A stretch of 64,000 nt of DNA from contig NZ_VUJW01000009.1 of the NCBI RefSeq assembly GCF_008373765.1, positions 62,001-126,000 on the forward strand, in the 5' to 3' direction. The position numbers and the translations under genes are program-made. This document shows, one piece after another, positions 55,672-64,000 of this stretch; position 1 is the stretch's first letter; every line of letters starts with the position of its first letter. The notes under the pieces are model-generated. The model saw only the letters and a program-made list of their open reading frames with translations, was not told the DNA's origin and did no database searches. The stretch is from Nocardioides antri (lineage in GTDB: Bacteria > Actinomycetota > Actinomycetes > Propionibacteriales > Nocardioidaceae).

Positions 55672-56450
55672 CGTCCCTCGAATCTGGCCTTGCCGGGCCC
55701 GTTCTCGATGAAGGATTGCATGCCGGTGGCGCGATCGGCGGTTGCGAACACCGATGCGAACTGCTGGCGCTCGATCGCGAGGCCCGTCTCGAGGTCGGTC
55801 TCGAGGCCGCGGTCGACGCACTCCTTGATCGCGCGCAGCGCGTAGGGCGCCGCGTCGCTGAACTTCGCGGCCCACGCCACCGCGGCGCCGTACACCTGCT
55901 CGGCCGGGAACACCCGGTCGACGAGGCCGATCGAGAGCGCCTCGTCCGCCTTGACGAAACGGCCGGTGAACATGAGCTCCTTGGCCGTCGCCGGACCGAC
56001 CAGGCGGGTGAGCCGCTGGGTGCCGCCGGCACCCGGGATGATCCCCAGCAGCACCTCGGGCTGCCCGAAGACGGCGTCCTCCGCGGCGAACCTGACGTCG
56101 GCGGCCAGCGCCAGCTCGCAGCCACCGCCGAGCGCGTAGCCGTTCACGGCCGCGACGACGGGCTTCGGGATCCGGGCGATCGCCGTGACCGCGCCCTGCA
56201 CGCGGTCGCCGCGGTCGACCATGTCGACGTACGACTTCTCCGCCATCTCCTTGACGTCGTTGCCGGCGGCGAACACGCGCTCGCCACCCCAGACCACCAC
56301 CGCGCGGACGTCGGCGCGCTCGGTCGCCTCCGCGGCAGCGGCCAACAGCTCGTCCTGCACCTGGAAGCTGATGGCGTTCATCTTGGGCCGGTCCAAGCGG
56401 ATCGTCCCGACGCCGTCGGCTACCTCGAGTCGCACGAACTCGCTGGTCAT
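55668..56450 (-). CDS. Enoyl-CoA hydratase/isomerase family protein
   Basis: 260 residues from ATG 56450 with GAGGAGTCAG upstream. The crotonase oxyanion-hole motifs are visible: VFAAGNDVKEMAEKS and VNGYALGGGCELALAADVRFAAEDAVFGQPEVLLGI with the two catalytic glutamates (E in CELALA and E in GQPEVLLG). It hydrates 2-enoyl-CoA in beta-oxidation, fitting the etf genes near it. The 3' end overlaps the small membrane protein gene. Confidence 0.93.
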   Translation of the reverse strand: MTSEFVRLEVADGVGTIRLDRPKMNAISFQVQDELLAAAAEATERADVRAVVVWGGERVFAAGNDVKEMAEKSYVDMVDRGDRVQGAVTAIARIPKPVVAAVNGYALGGGCELALAADVRFAAEDAVFGQPEVLLGIIPGAGGTQRLTRLVGPATAKELMFTGRFVKADEALSIGLVDRVFPAEQVYGAAVAWAAKFSDAAPYALRAIKECVDRGLETDLETGLAIERQQFASVFATADRATGMQSFIENGPGKARFEGR

Positions 56451-56574
56451 CTGACTCCTCGTGGTCGCGGTGTGGAGTGGTTCCGACTGCGCATTGTGCC
56501 GGTGATCACGCGTCCAGGTCACGTCATCGCGATAGTCGGGCGGGTCTCACCGGCGACCCGGCAGAATCGGCCGC

Positions 56575-58767
56575 ATGACACCCGGCCTCTGGCGCAGCCT
56601 CGGCGACAGCGCACCGATGTGGCCCGGGAGGAACTGGCCGCTCGGTGCCACGTGGACGCCCGAGGCGACGAACTTCGCCGTCTACGCGCCCGACGCCAAC
56701 GAGGTGTGGCTGTGCGTCTTCGACGAGGTCGAGGGCACCGAAGGTGAAAGACGCTTCCCGCTGACGGAGCACTCGCTCGGGATCTGGCACGGCGAGCTGC
56801 CGGGGATCGCACCCGGCACCCGCTACGGCTACCGCGTGGACGGCAAGTGGGATCCCGCCAACGGCATGCGGTTCAACCCGCAGAAGCTGCTCCTCGACCC
56901 CTACGGGCTCGCCGTCTCGGGCACGGCCGCGGCCGGCCCCGACACCCTCGCGTACGACGTCGCCGACCCTGCGCAGCCGAGCGCGCTCGACTCGGCGCCG
57001 GCCACCGCACGCAGCGTCGTCGTCGACCCGGCGTTCGACTGGGAGGGCGACGAGCCGATCCAGCGCCGGTGGCGCGACACCGTCATCTACGAGCTGCACG
57101 TCAAGGGGTTCACCCAGCTGCACGACCGGATCCCGGAGGACGTCCGGGGCACCTACGCCGGTCTCGGACATCCGGTGGTGACCGACTACCTCCAGGACCT
57201 CGGGGTGACCGCGGTCGAGCTGCTCCCGGTGCAGCAGTTCTTCTCCGAGCCGGCCCTCCTCGAGCGCGACCTCACCAACTACTGGGGCTACAACACGATC
57301 GGGTTCTTCGCGCCCCACGGCGCCTACAGCGCGTCGGGCGACCGCGGCGAGCAGGTCCGCGAGTTCAAGCAGATGGTGAGGTCCCTGCACCGCGCGGGCA
57401 TCGAGGTCATCCTCGACGTGGTCTACAACCACACCGCGGAGGCCGGACCGGGCGGCGCCTCGCTGTCGTTCCGGGGCTTCGACGACCGCGGGTTCTACCG
57501 GCGGGTGCCGGTGGCGGACGGCGACGAGGGCGAGGGCGACGGCGCCGGCGACGGCTTCGACGACACCTACTGGGACGTCACCGGGTGCGGCAACACCGTC
57601 AACTCCGAGGACCCGCTCGCGCTCCGGCTGATCCTCGACTCGCTGCGCTACTGGGTCACCGAGATGCACGTCGACGGGTTCCGGTTCGACCTGATGTCCG
57701 CGCTCACCCGGACCGGGACCGAGGTCGACATGTCCTGCAAGCTCCTCATCGCGATGGGCCAGGACCCCGTCCTGCGCCACGTCAAGCTCATCGCGGAGCC
57801 GTGGGACGTGTCCATGGGCGGCTACCTGGTGGGCCGGATGCCGCCGCCGTGGGTGGAGTGGAACGACCAGTACCGCGACACCGTCCGCGACTTCTGGCGC
57901 GGTCACACCGAGGGCATGCACGGCGTCGCGACCCGGCTCGCCGGCTCGTCGGACCTCTACGCGGACGACGGGCGGTCGGCGTACAACTCGGTCAACTTCG
58001 TGACCGCGCACGACGGCTTCACGGTGCGGGACCTGGTGTCCTACGACCACAAGCACAACGAGGCCAACGGCGAGGACAACCGCGACGGCACCGACAACAA
58101 CCGGTCCTGGAACCACGGGGTGGAGGGCGAGACCGACGATGCCGAGATCGTCGCCCAGCGCCGGCGCCAGGCCGCCAACCTGATGGCGACCCTGTGCCTG
58201 TCCAACGGCGTCCCGATGCTGACGGCGGGTGACGAGCGGGGGCGGACCCAGGGCGGCAACAACAACGCGTACTGCCAGGACAACGAGGTCTCCTGGGTCG
58301 ACTGGCGGCCCGACGACGCGTGGCTCGACGTCTACGAGACCACCAAGGCCGCGCTGCGGCTGCGGCGGGACCACCAGACGCTGCGGCAGCGGCACTGGTT
58401 CGAGGGACGGCCGACCATCGTGGGTGGACCGAAGGACGTCGCGTGGCTCCACCCGACCGGGCGCGAGATGACCGAGGCGGACTGGCACGACACCGGCCTG
58501 CGCACCATCGGCATGTTCGTCTCCGGCAAGCCGCTGCGCGAGCCCGGCCCGCACGGCGAACAGCTGATCGACGCCTCGTTCCTCATGTGGCTGCACGCCG
58601 GCGCGGAGCCGTGCGCCGTCCACCTGCCCGACAACGACTGGGTACGCCGGGGGAAGGTCGTGCTCTCGACCGACCCGGAGCAGCCGATCGGCACCCCCGT
58701 CGAGTCCGGCGCGGAGATGCTGGTCGGACCGCGGTGCGTCGTCGTGCTCCAGGAGACCGAGGACTGA
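56575..58767 (+). CDS. glgX: Glycogen debranching enzyme GlgX
   Basis: 730 residues. CBM48 about 25-130; GH13 catalytic domain with nucleophile Asp372 (DGFRFDL), acid/base Glu408 (IAEPWDV), and Asp481 (TAHDGF). Isoamylase-type enzyme removing alpha-1,6 branches, often from phosphorylase limit dextrin. An acidic Gly/Asp/Glu insert (DGDEGEGDGAGDGFDD) is seen at 315-330, where many relatives are shorter. It precedes the convergent glgP gene. Confidence 0.95.
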   Translation: MTPGLWRSLGDSAPMWPGRNWPLGATWTPEATNFAVYAPDANEVWLCVFDEVEGTEGERRFPLTEHSLGIWHGELPGIAPGTRYGYRVDGKWDPANGMRFNPQKLLLDPYGLAVSGTAAAGPDTLAYDVADPAQPSALDSAPATARSVVVDPAFDWEGDEPIQRRWRDTVIYELHVKGFTQLHDRIPEDVRGTYAGLGHPVVTDYLQDLGVTAVELLPVQQFFSEPALLERDLTNYWGYNTIGFFAPHGAYSASGDRGEQVREFKQMVRSLHRAGIEVILDVVYNHTAEAGPGGASLSFRGFDDRGFYRRVPVADGDEGEGDGAGDGFDDTYWDVTGCGNTVNSEDPLALRLILDSLRYWVTEMHVDGFRFDLMSALTRTGTEVDMSCKLLIAMGQDPVLRHVKLIAEPWDVSMGGYLVGRMPPPWVEWNDQYRDTVRDFWRGHTEGMHGVATRLAGSSDLYADDGRSAYNSVNFVTAHDGFTVRDLVSYDHKHNEANGEDNRDGTDNNRSWNHGVEGETDDAEIVAQRRRQAANLMATLCLSNGVPMLTAGDERGRTQGGNNNAYCQDNEVSWVDWRPDDAWLDVYETTKAALRLRRDHQTLRQRHWFEGRPTIVGGPKDVAWLHPTGREMTEADWHDTGLRTIGMFVSGKPLREPGPHGEQLIDASFLMWLHAGAEPCAVHLPDNDWVRRGKVVLSTDPEQPIGTPVESGAEMLVGPRCVVVLQETED

Positions 58768-58782
58768 GCGAGCCGCAGGTGC

Positions 58783-61377
58783 TCAGGCCAAGGTGACGAC
58801 ACCCAGCTCGGCCGTCGCGACCAGCAGCGGGTGGGCGGGGACGACGCGCACCGTGTAGCCGAACGGGCCGCTGCGCGGCAGGGCGACCTCGGCGTCGTAC
58901 CGGTGCCGGCCGCCGTCGTAGGACTCGGTCGCGTGCAGCACGGCGACGGCCGGCTCCACGAGCTCGTCCTCGGCGTCGACCCGCCCGTGGACGAGCTGGA
59001 CCTCGACGTCGGAGGGGGTGAGGTCGCCGAGCGCGACGTCGGAGCGGACCGTCATCGGGGCACCGACCAGCGGCTCGTCGCCGAGGCCGATCGCCTCGAC
59101 GTGCTCGACGCGCACACCGGGCCAGGCGGCGCGCACCCGGTGCTTCCACTGGGCGAGCTCGCGCGCGCCCGCGTAGTCGCTGTTGAGCGCGCGGGCGTTG
59201 CCGGCCGCCGGCGCGTAGAGCTGACGGACGTAGTCGCCGACCATCCGCGTCGCCAGCACCTTGGGGCCGAGCGACTTCCAGGTGTGGCGGAGCATCTCGA
59301 CCCACCGGATCGGCACACCGTCACCGTCGACGTCGTAGAACCGCGGCGCGACCTCGTTCTCGATCAGGTCGTAGAGCGCGCCGGCCTCGAGGTCGTCCCG
59401 GCGGTCCTGGTCGTCAAGGCCGTCGGCCGAGGGGATCGCCCAGCCGTTCTCGCCATCGAACCACTCGTCCCACCAGCCGTCGAGGATCGACAGGTTGAGT
59501 CCGCCGTTCAGCGCGGCCTTCATGCCGGAGGTGCCGCAGGCCTCGTAGGGCCGCAGCGGGTTGTTGAGCCACACGTCGCACCCGGGGTAGAGCGGCTGCG
59601 CGAGCGCGATGTCGTAGTTGGGGAGGAACACGATCCGGTGCCGGACGTCCTCGGCGTCGGCGAAGCGGACCAGCTCCTGGATGAGCTTCTTGCCACCGTC
59701 GTCGGCCGGGTGCGACTTGCCGGCGATGACCAGCTGCACCGGGCGCTCCGGGTGGAGCAGCAGCGCGCGGAGGCGGTCCGGGTCGCGCAGCATCAGCGTG
59801 AGCCGCTTGTACGACGGCACCCGCCGCGCGAAGCCGATCGTGAGCACGTCCGGGTCGAGCGCCGAGTCGATCCAGCCGAGCTCCGCGCGGGCAGCGCCGC
59901 GCTTCTCCCACGAGCGGCACAGCCGCCGCCGGGCGTCGGCCACGAGCTGCTCCCGGAGCACGCGCTTGGTGCGCCACAGGTCACCCGCGGGCACCTTGTC
60001 GACGGCGGCCCAGAAGCTCTCGGCGTCGTCGCTGTCGGGGTCGGCGCCGTGGGCCGTGGCGAGGGCGATCACCTCGCGGGCGACCCAGGTCGGCGCGTGG
60101 ACGCCGTTGGTGATCGATCCGATCGGGACCTCGGCCTCGTCGAACGCCGGCCACAGGCCGTTGAACATCCCCCGGCTCACCTGGCCGTGCAGCTGCGAGA
60201 CGCCGTTGGCGCGCTGCGCCAGCCGGAACCCCATCACGGCCATGTTGAAGACGCCGGGGTCACCGCCCTCGTAGTCCTCGGCGCCCAGGGCGAGGATCCG
60301 CTCGACGGGGACGCCGGGGGTCGGCCCGGCGTCGCCGAAGTACTGCTCCACCAGAGTCTCGGGGAACCGGTCGATGCCGGCCGGGACCGGGGTGTGCGTC
60401 GTGAAGACGGTCGACGCGCGGCCGACCTCCAGCGCGGTGTCGATGTCGAGGTGGGGGCCGCCCTCACCCACGGTGAGCTCGCGGATCCGCTCGATGCCGA
60501 GGAAGCCGGCGTGGCCCTCGTTGGTGTGGAAGACCTCGGGGTCGGGCGCGCCCGTGATCCGGCAGTACGCGCGGATCGCGCGGACGCCGCCGACCCCGAG
60601 CAGGATCTCCTGGCGCAGGCGGTGCTCGCTGTTGCCGCCGTACAGCCGGTCGGTGATGTCGACGTAGTGGTCGGGGTTGCCCTCGACGTCGGTGTCGAGC
60701 ATCAGCAGCGGCACCCGCCCGACGCTGGCCACCCAGATCCGGGCCAGCAGGTCGGGGCCGTCCGGCATCGCGAGCGAGATCGTCGCGCGGCTGCCGTCGG
60801 CCTCGTGCAGCTGGGAGATCGGCAGTCCGTCGGGGTCGAGCACCGGGTAGGTCTCCTGCTGCCAGCCCTCGCGGGAGAGCGACTGCTTGAAGTAGCCGTG
60901 GCGATAGAGGAGGCCGACGCCGATGATCGGCACCCCGAGGTCGCTCGCGGCCTTGAGGTGGTCGCCGGCGAGGATGCCGAGGCCGCCGGAGTACTGCGGC
61001 AGCACGGCGGTGATGCCGAACTCCGGCGAGAAGTACGCGATCTGGCGCGGCCACGCGACGTCGGGGTCGCGGCCCTCGGAGACCCGCTGGTACCAGCGCG
61101 GCTCGGTCAGGTAGGCCTCGAGATCGGCACGGACCTCGCCCAGCCGCCGGACGAAGCCCTCGTCGGCGGCGAGCTCGTCCCAGCGTGCGGCCGGGACCTC
61201 GCCGAGCAGGCGGACCGGGTCGTGGCCGGACGACGCCCACAGCTCGGGGTCGACCTCCGCGAACACGTCCTGGGTCTCGGGATGCCAGGACCAGCGGAGG
61301 TTCGAGGCCAGCTCACCCAGCGGAGCCAGCGTCGGAGGCAGGAGCGGACGGACGGTGAATCGACGGATCGCGCGCAC
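58783..61377 (-). CDS. glgP: Alpha-glucan (glycogen) phosphorylase
   Basis: 864 residues from GTG 61377. N-terminal DUF3417-type segment (RFTVRPLLPPTLAPLGELA), GT35 core with the ALNGGLNLSILDGWW motif around the pyridoxal phosphate lysine (GTSGMKAALN). It releases glucose-1-phosphate from glycogen. It belongs to the actinobacterial 'alpha-glucan family phosphorylase' group, distinct in its C-terminus from E. coli GlgP. It is divergent from moeA across a 200-nt gap. Confidence 0.94.
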   Translation of the reverse strand: MRAIRRFTVRPLLPPTLAPLGELASNLRWSWHPETQDVFAEVDPELWASSGHDPVRLLGEVPAARWDELAADEGFVRRLGEVRADLEAYLTEPRWYQRVSEGRDPDVAWPRQIAYFSPEFGITAVLPQYSGGLGILAGDHLKAASDLGVPIIGVGLLYRHGYFKQSLSREGWQQETYPVLDPDGLPISQLHEADGSRATISLAMPDGPDLLARIWVASVGRVPLLMLDTDVEGNPDHYVDITDRLYGGNSEHRLRQEILLGVGGVRAIRAYCRITGAPDPEVFHTNEGHAGFLGIERIRELTVGEGGPHLDIDTALEVGRASTVFTTHTPVPAGIDRFPETLVEQYFGDAGPTPGVPVERILALGAEDYEGGDPGVFNMAVMGFRLAQRANGVSQLHGQVSRGMFNGLWPAFDEAEVPIGSITNGVHAPTWVAREVIALATAHGADPDSDDAESFWAAVDKVPAGDLWRTKRVLREQLVADARRRLCRSWEKRGAARAELGWIDSALDPDVLTIGFARRVPSYKRLTLMLRDPDRLRALLLHPERPVQLVIAGKSHPADDGGKKLIQELVRFADAEDVRHRIVFLPNYDIALAQPLYPGCDVWLNNPLRPYEACGTSGMKAALNGGLNLSILDGWWDEWFDGENGWAIPSADGLDDQDRRDDLEAGALYDLIENEVAPRFYDVDGDGVPIRWVEMLRHTWKSLGPKVLATRMVGDYVRQLYAPAAGNARALNSDYAGARELAQWKHRVRAAWPGVRVEHVEAIGLGDEPLVGAPMTVRSDVALGDLTPSDVEVQLVHGRVDAEDELVEPAVAVLHATESYDGGRHRYDAEVALPRSGPFGYTVRVVPAHPLLVATAELGVVTLA

Positions 61378-61495
61378 CCTCCGACGTTATCCGAGGGCGA
61401 CTTGAACGATCCAATGCGGGCCGTCCGAGATTTCCGCGACAGACTGTCGGCTAACCCGTAACCCTCGTCCTCCTCGTCCGTTGGCGCACATAGGC

Positions 61496-61534
61496 GACGG
61501 GCGGGACAGAGTCATGGGGGCTGTCCCGCCCGTC
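61496..61534. repeat. Perfect 14-bp inverted repeat in the glgP/moeA intergenic region
   Basis: GACGGGCGGGACAG, 11-nt loop, CTGTCCCGCCCGTC. It is 51 nt before moeA and 119 nt before the glgP start. No T-run follows in either direction, so it is not an obvious terminator. Confidence 0.55.
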
Positions 61535-61584
61535 TCCCCTTCGAATGGCGCGAGCGCGTTCTGGCAAGTCCTAGGCTGACCTCG

Positions 61585-62802
61585 ATGTCCAGTCCCTCGC
61601 CGCTCAGTCCCGTGTCCGAGCACCAGCAGCGGATCACCGACCTGGTCGGCCTGCTCCCTCCCACGACCGTCCCGCTCGCCGAGGCGGTCGGGCTGGTGCT
61701 GGCGGAGCCGGTCGTCGCTCAGGAGTCGCTGCCGTCCTTCGACAACTCCGCGATGGACGGGTACGCCGTACGCGCCGCCGACATCGCCGGCGCGAGCCCG
61801 GAGTCGCCGGTCGTGCTCCCGGTGGTCGCCGACATCCCCGCCGGCTCGCCCGTCGGTGACCTCTCGCCCGGGACCGCGCACCGGATCATGACCGGGGCAC
61901 CCCTCCCCCGCGGCGCCGATGCCGTCGTCGAGGTCGAGGCCACCGACAGCGGCACGGATGCCGTCGCGATCACCGCCGCCCGCGACGCGGGCTCGTTCAT
62001 CCGCTGCGCAGGCGTCGACGTGACCGCCGGGGCGACGGCACTGCCGGCAGGCGTCCTCATCGGCCCGGGCCAGGTCGGCCTCCTCGCCGCGCTCGGCATG
62101 CACGACGTCGTCGCTCACCCCCGCCCGCGGGTGCTCGTGTGCTCCACCGGGTCGGAGCTCGCCGAGGACCCTGTGCCCGGCTCGGGCCAGATCCGGGACT
62201 CCAACAGCGCCATGCTCGCCGCCGCGGTCGAGGACGCCGGCGGGGTCGCGCTCCGTCGGCTGTGGGTCGCCGACGACGTGCCGAGGTTCCTCGAGACGCT
62301 CGACGCCGAGCTGCACGCCGGGGTCGACCTGCTGCTGACCTCCGGCGGTGTGAGCGCCGGCGCCTACGAGGTGGTCAAGGACGCGCTCGGCCCGCGCGGC
62401 GTGGAGTTCACCAAGGTCGCGATGCAGCCGGGCATGCCCCAGGGCTCGGGCCGGTACGCCGACACGCCGGTCGTCTGCCTCCCCGGCAACCCGGTGAGCT
62501 CGCTCGTGTCGTTCGAGGTGTTCGTCCGGCCCGCGCTGCGGGCGTCGTACGGCCATCCCCGGCCGCACCGCCCCGTTCTCCGGGCGGAGCTCCCGGTCCC
62601 CGTCACCTCGCCTCCCGGGAAGCGGCAGTTCCGCCGCGGCCGGCTCGACCGGGCCACCGGCACGGTCGAGCCGTGGGGTCCGGCGGGCTCGGGCTTCCTC
62701 GGCTGGCTCGCCGGCGCGGACTGCCTCATCGACATCCCGGCCGACGTCACCGAGCTCGCGGAGGGAGACCAGGTCGACGTCTGGGACCTCTCCGGCGGCT
62801 GA
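61585..62802 (+). CDS. moeA: Molybdopterin molybdenumtransferase MoeA
   Basis: 405 residues. The MoeA signatures SFDNSAMDGYAVRAAD and PRGADAVVEVE, the MPT-binding STGSEL and GGVSAGAYE are all present, as is the C-terminal MoeA domain IV. It inserts molybdenum into molybdopterin. It is unexpectedly situated between glycogen genes and shares the promoter gap with glgP. Confidence 0.95.
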   Translation: MSSPSPLSPVSEHQQRITDLVGLLPPTTVPLAEAVGLVLAEPVVAQESLPSFDNSAMDGYAVRAADIAGASPESPVVLPVVADIPAGSPVGDLSPGTAHRIMTGAPLPRGADAVVEVEATDSGTDAVAITAARDAGSFIRCAGVDVTAGATALPAGVLIGPGQVGLLAALGMHDVVAHPRPRVLVCSTGSELAEDPVPGSGQIRDSNSAMLAAAVEDAGGVALRRLWVADDVPRFLETLDAELHAGVDLLLTSGGVSAGAYEVVKDALGPRGVEFTKVAMQPGMPQGSGRYADTPVVCLPGNPVSSLVSFEVFVRPALRASYGHPRPHRPVLRAELPVPVTSPPGKRQFRRGRLDRATGTVEPWGPAGSGFLGWLAGADCLIDIPADVTELAEGDQVDVWDLSGG

Positions 62803-62863
62803 TCCGGGCCGTCGGGCGCGGCCGGTTCGCACCGCTCACCAGGTAAATGGTTGGGTGGGTGAC

Positions 62864-64000
62864 ATGGTCGGACGCATCCCCGTGATCGACGTGATGCCCC
62901 TGGTCGACAACGGTCGGCTCCCCGCGAAAGCGACGGTCGGCGAGCCGTTCCCGGTCTCGGCGACCGTGTTCCGCGAGGGACACGACAAGCTCGGGGCGGA
63001 GGTGGTGCTGACCGGTCCCGACGGCAAACGACGCCCGCCGGTCCGCCTGCTCCAGCTGCCGGCCGTCGACCGGCACACGGTCAGCCGCTACGGCGCCTGG
63101 GTCACGCCGGACCTCCCCGGTGCGTGGTCGTTCGAGATCCACGCGTGGTCCGACCCGGTCGGCACCTGGCAGCACGACGCGGGGATCAAGATCCGGGCCG
63201 GGGTGGACGTCGAGCTGATGTTCACGGAGGGCCGGCTGCTCCTCGAGCGGGTGCTCGCCGGCCTGAGGCGGACCGAGAAGGAGGCCGCCGAGGTCCTGCG
63301 CGGCGCGATCGCCGCGGCCGCCGACACCGACCGTCCGGTCGCCGCGCGGCTGGCCCAGCTGGAGTCCCCCGAGCTGTCCGCGGTGCTGCTCGCCCACCCG
63401 CTGCGCGAGCTGGTCACCGTCGACGGCCCCTACGCCGCCTACGCCGACCGGCCGCGGGCGCTCTTCAGCAGCTGGTACGAGTTCTTCCCGCGCTCCGAGG
63501 GCGCCTACCGCGACCCCAAGACCGGCAAGGTCGTGAGCGGCAGCTTCGCGACAGCGGCCAAGCGCCTCGACGCGGTCACCGCCATGGGCTTCGACGTCGT
63601 CTACCTCCCGCCGATCCACCCGATCGGCGAGGTCAACCGCAAGGGGCCCAACAACACTGTGCTGTCGGGCCCGGGCCCGGCTCCCCTCGACTGGCCCGGC
63701 TCCCCGTGGGCGATCGGTAGCCGCCACGGCGGCCACGACGCCGTCCACCCGGACCTCGGCACCCTCGCCGACTTCGACGCGTTCGTCGCCCGCGCCGGCA
63801 CACTCGGCCTCGAGGTCGCGCTCGACCTCGCGCTCCAGTGCGCGCCCGACCACCCCTGGGTCACCACGCACCCCGAGTGGTTCACGACCCGCGCCGACGG
63901 CACGATCGCCTACGCCGAGAACCCGCCCAAGAAGTACCAGGACATCTACCCCCTCAACTTCGACAACGACCCCGAGGGGCTGGCGCAGGAGGTCCTGCGG
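62864..64000 (+). CDS. glgE: Alpha-1,4-glucan:maltose-1-phosphate maltosyltransferase GlgE, N-terminal part
   Basis: Partial: 379 residues run to the right edge, still in frame. N-terminal domain (MVGRIPVIDVMPLVDNG), domain with FSSWYEFFPRSEGA, and the GH13_3 core starts with DVVYLPPIHPIG, HGGHDAVHPDLGTLADFDAF and ALDLALQCAPDHPWVTTHPEWF. The nucleophile and acid/base residues should lie just beyond the edge. GlgE extends glucans from maltose-1-phosphate; with glgX and glgP this completes a glycogen/GlgE locus. Confidence 0.95.
   Translation, partial: MVGRIPVIDVMPLVDNGRLPAKATVGEPFPVSATVFREGHDKLGAEVVLTGPDGKRRPPVRLLQLPAVDRHTVSRYGAWVTPDLPGAWSFEIHAWSDPVGTWQHDAGIKIRAGVDVELMFTEGRLLLERVLAGLRRTEKEAAEVLRGAIAAAADTDRPVAARLAQLESPELSAVLLAHPLRELVTVDGPYAAYADRPRALFSSWYEFFPRSEGAYRDPKTGKVVSGSFATAAKRLDAVTAMGFDVVYLPPIHPIGEVNRKGPNNTVLSGPGPAPLDWPGSPWAIGSRHGGHDAVHPDLGTLADFDAFVARAGTLGLEVALDLALQCAPDHPWVTTHPEWFTTRADGTIAYAENPPKKYQDIYPLNFDNDPEGLAQEVLR

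Noticed and set aside
58831-61461. Very long plus-strand open frame (876 codons) opposite glgP
   Set aside because: It mirrors the third-position GC of glgP, is rich in Arg, Asp and Val runs, and shows no domain. Similar long antisense frames oppose leuS (37957-40062) and the glgX gene (56524-58623).

Overview
The window is about 71% GC by eye, almost wall-to-wall coding, with many GTG starts and ATGA/GTGA overlaps. Gene content points to an actinobacterium of the Nocardioides/Propionibacteriales type. Supporting markers are GlgE, a mycothiol-type arsenate reductase, a DDN-family deazaflavin oxidoreductase, a DosR-like regulator, a SigE-family ECF factor, an IdeR/DtxR box and CIRCE control of hrcA. 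Much of the housekeeping backbone (ybeY/phoH, rsmE-dnaJ-hrcA, hemW, lepA, rpsT, holA, comEC/comEA, degV, rsfS-nadD, proA) recalls the order of the mycobacterial Rv2364c-Rv2427c block. Lineage-specific genes are spliced between these core genes.

Layout. 1-1772: tail-to-tail-linked 10-methyl fatty acid genes (methyltransferase, cut by the window edge, and FAD oxidoreductase). 1876-7062: cytidine-deaminase-like gene, a secreted RTX-type protein, CorC-type protein, ybeY, phoH, a HIT hydrolase. 7187-9721: SigE-family sigma factor with two GerMN/Gmad2 proteins. 9753-12109: SRPBCC protein, acyltransferase, AlkZ-like glycosylase. 12106-15105: rsmE, dnaJ, hrcA under a CIRCE element. 15207-16872: iron-box-controlled DUF2470 gene and an MBL hydrolase. 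16865-21318: membrane adenylyl cyclase, DUF3097, TM2 protein, hemW. 21666-30586: acyl-CoA ligase, hemerythrin, three APH-fold kinases, lepA, and a WYL regulator divergent from a glyoxalase-fold gene. 30746-36534: rpsT, holA, comEC, HPP-CBS protein, comEA. 36634-42374: degV, leuS with an apparent leucine attenuator, phoX with a PHO box. 42487-47179: acyl-CoA ligase, DosR-like regulator, TetR, aquaporin/arsC arsenic module, DDN-family protein. 47327-51686: tRNA-Ala, phosphatase, rsfS, nadD, a small membrane protein, VTT protein, CDP-alcohol transferase, proA. 51795-56450: bacterial lysyl oxidase, etfA/etfB, a small membrane protein, enoyl-CoA hydratase. 56575-64000: glycogen/maltosyl metabolism (glgX, glgP, glgE) with moeA inside.

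The window is chromosomal. I see no phage, insertion sequence, CRISPR array or rRNA. The most interesting material is regulatory and small: a leaderless leucine leader peptide plus terminator before leuS, a multi-unit PHO box before phoX, an iron box before the DUF2470 gene, a long perfect palindrome between the WYL regulator and its neighbour, and a paired motif upstream of both com genes. Accessory proteins of note are the lysyl oxidase with all catalytic residues retained and the sigma factor/GerMN-Gmad2 set.
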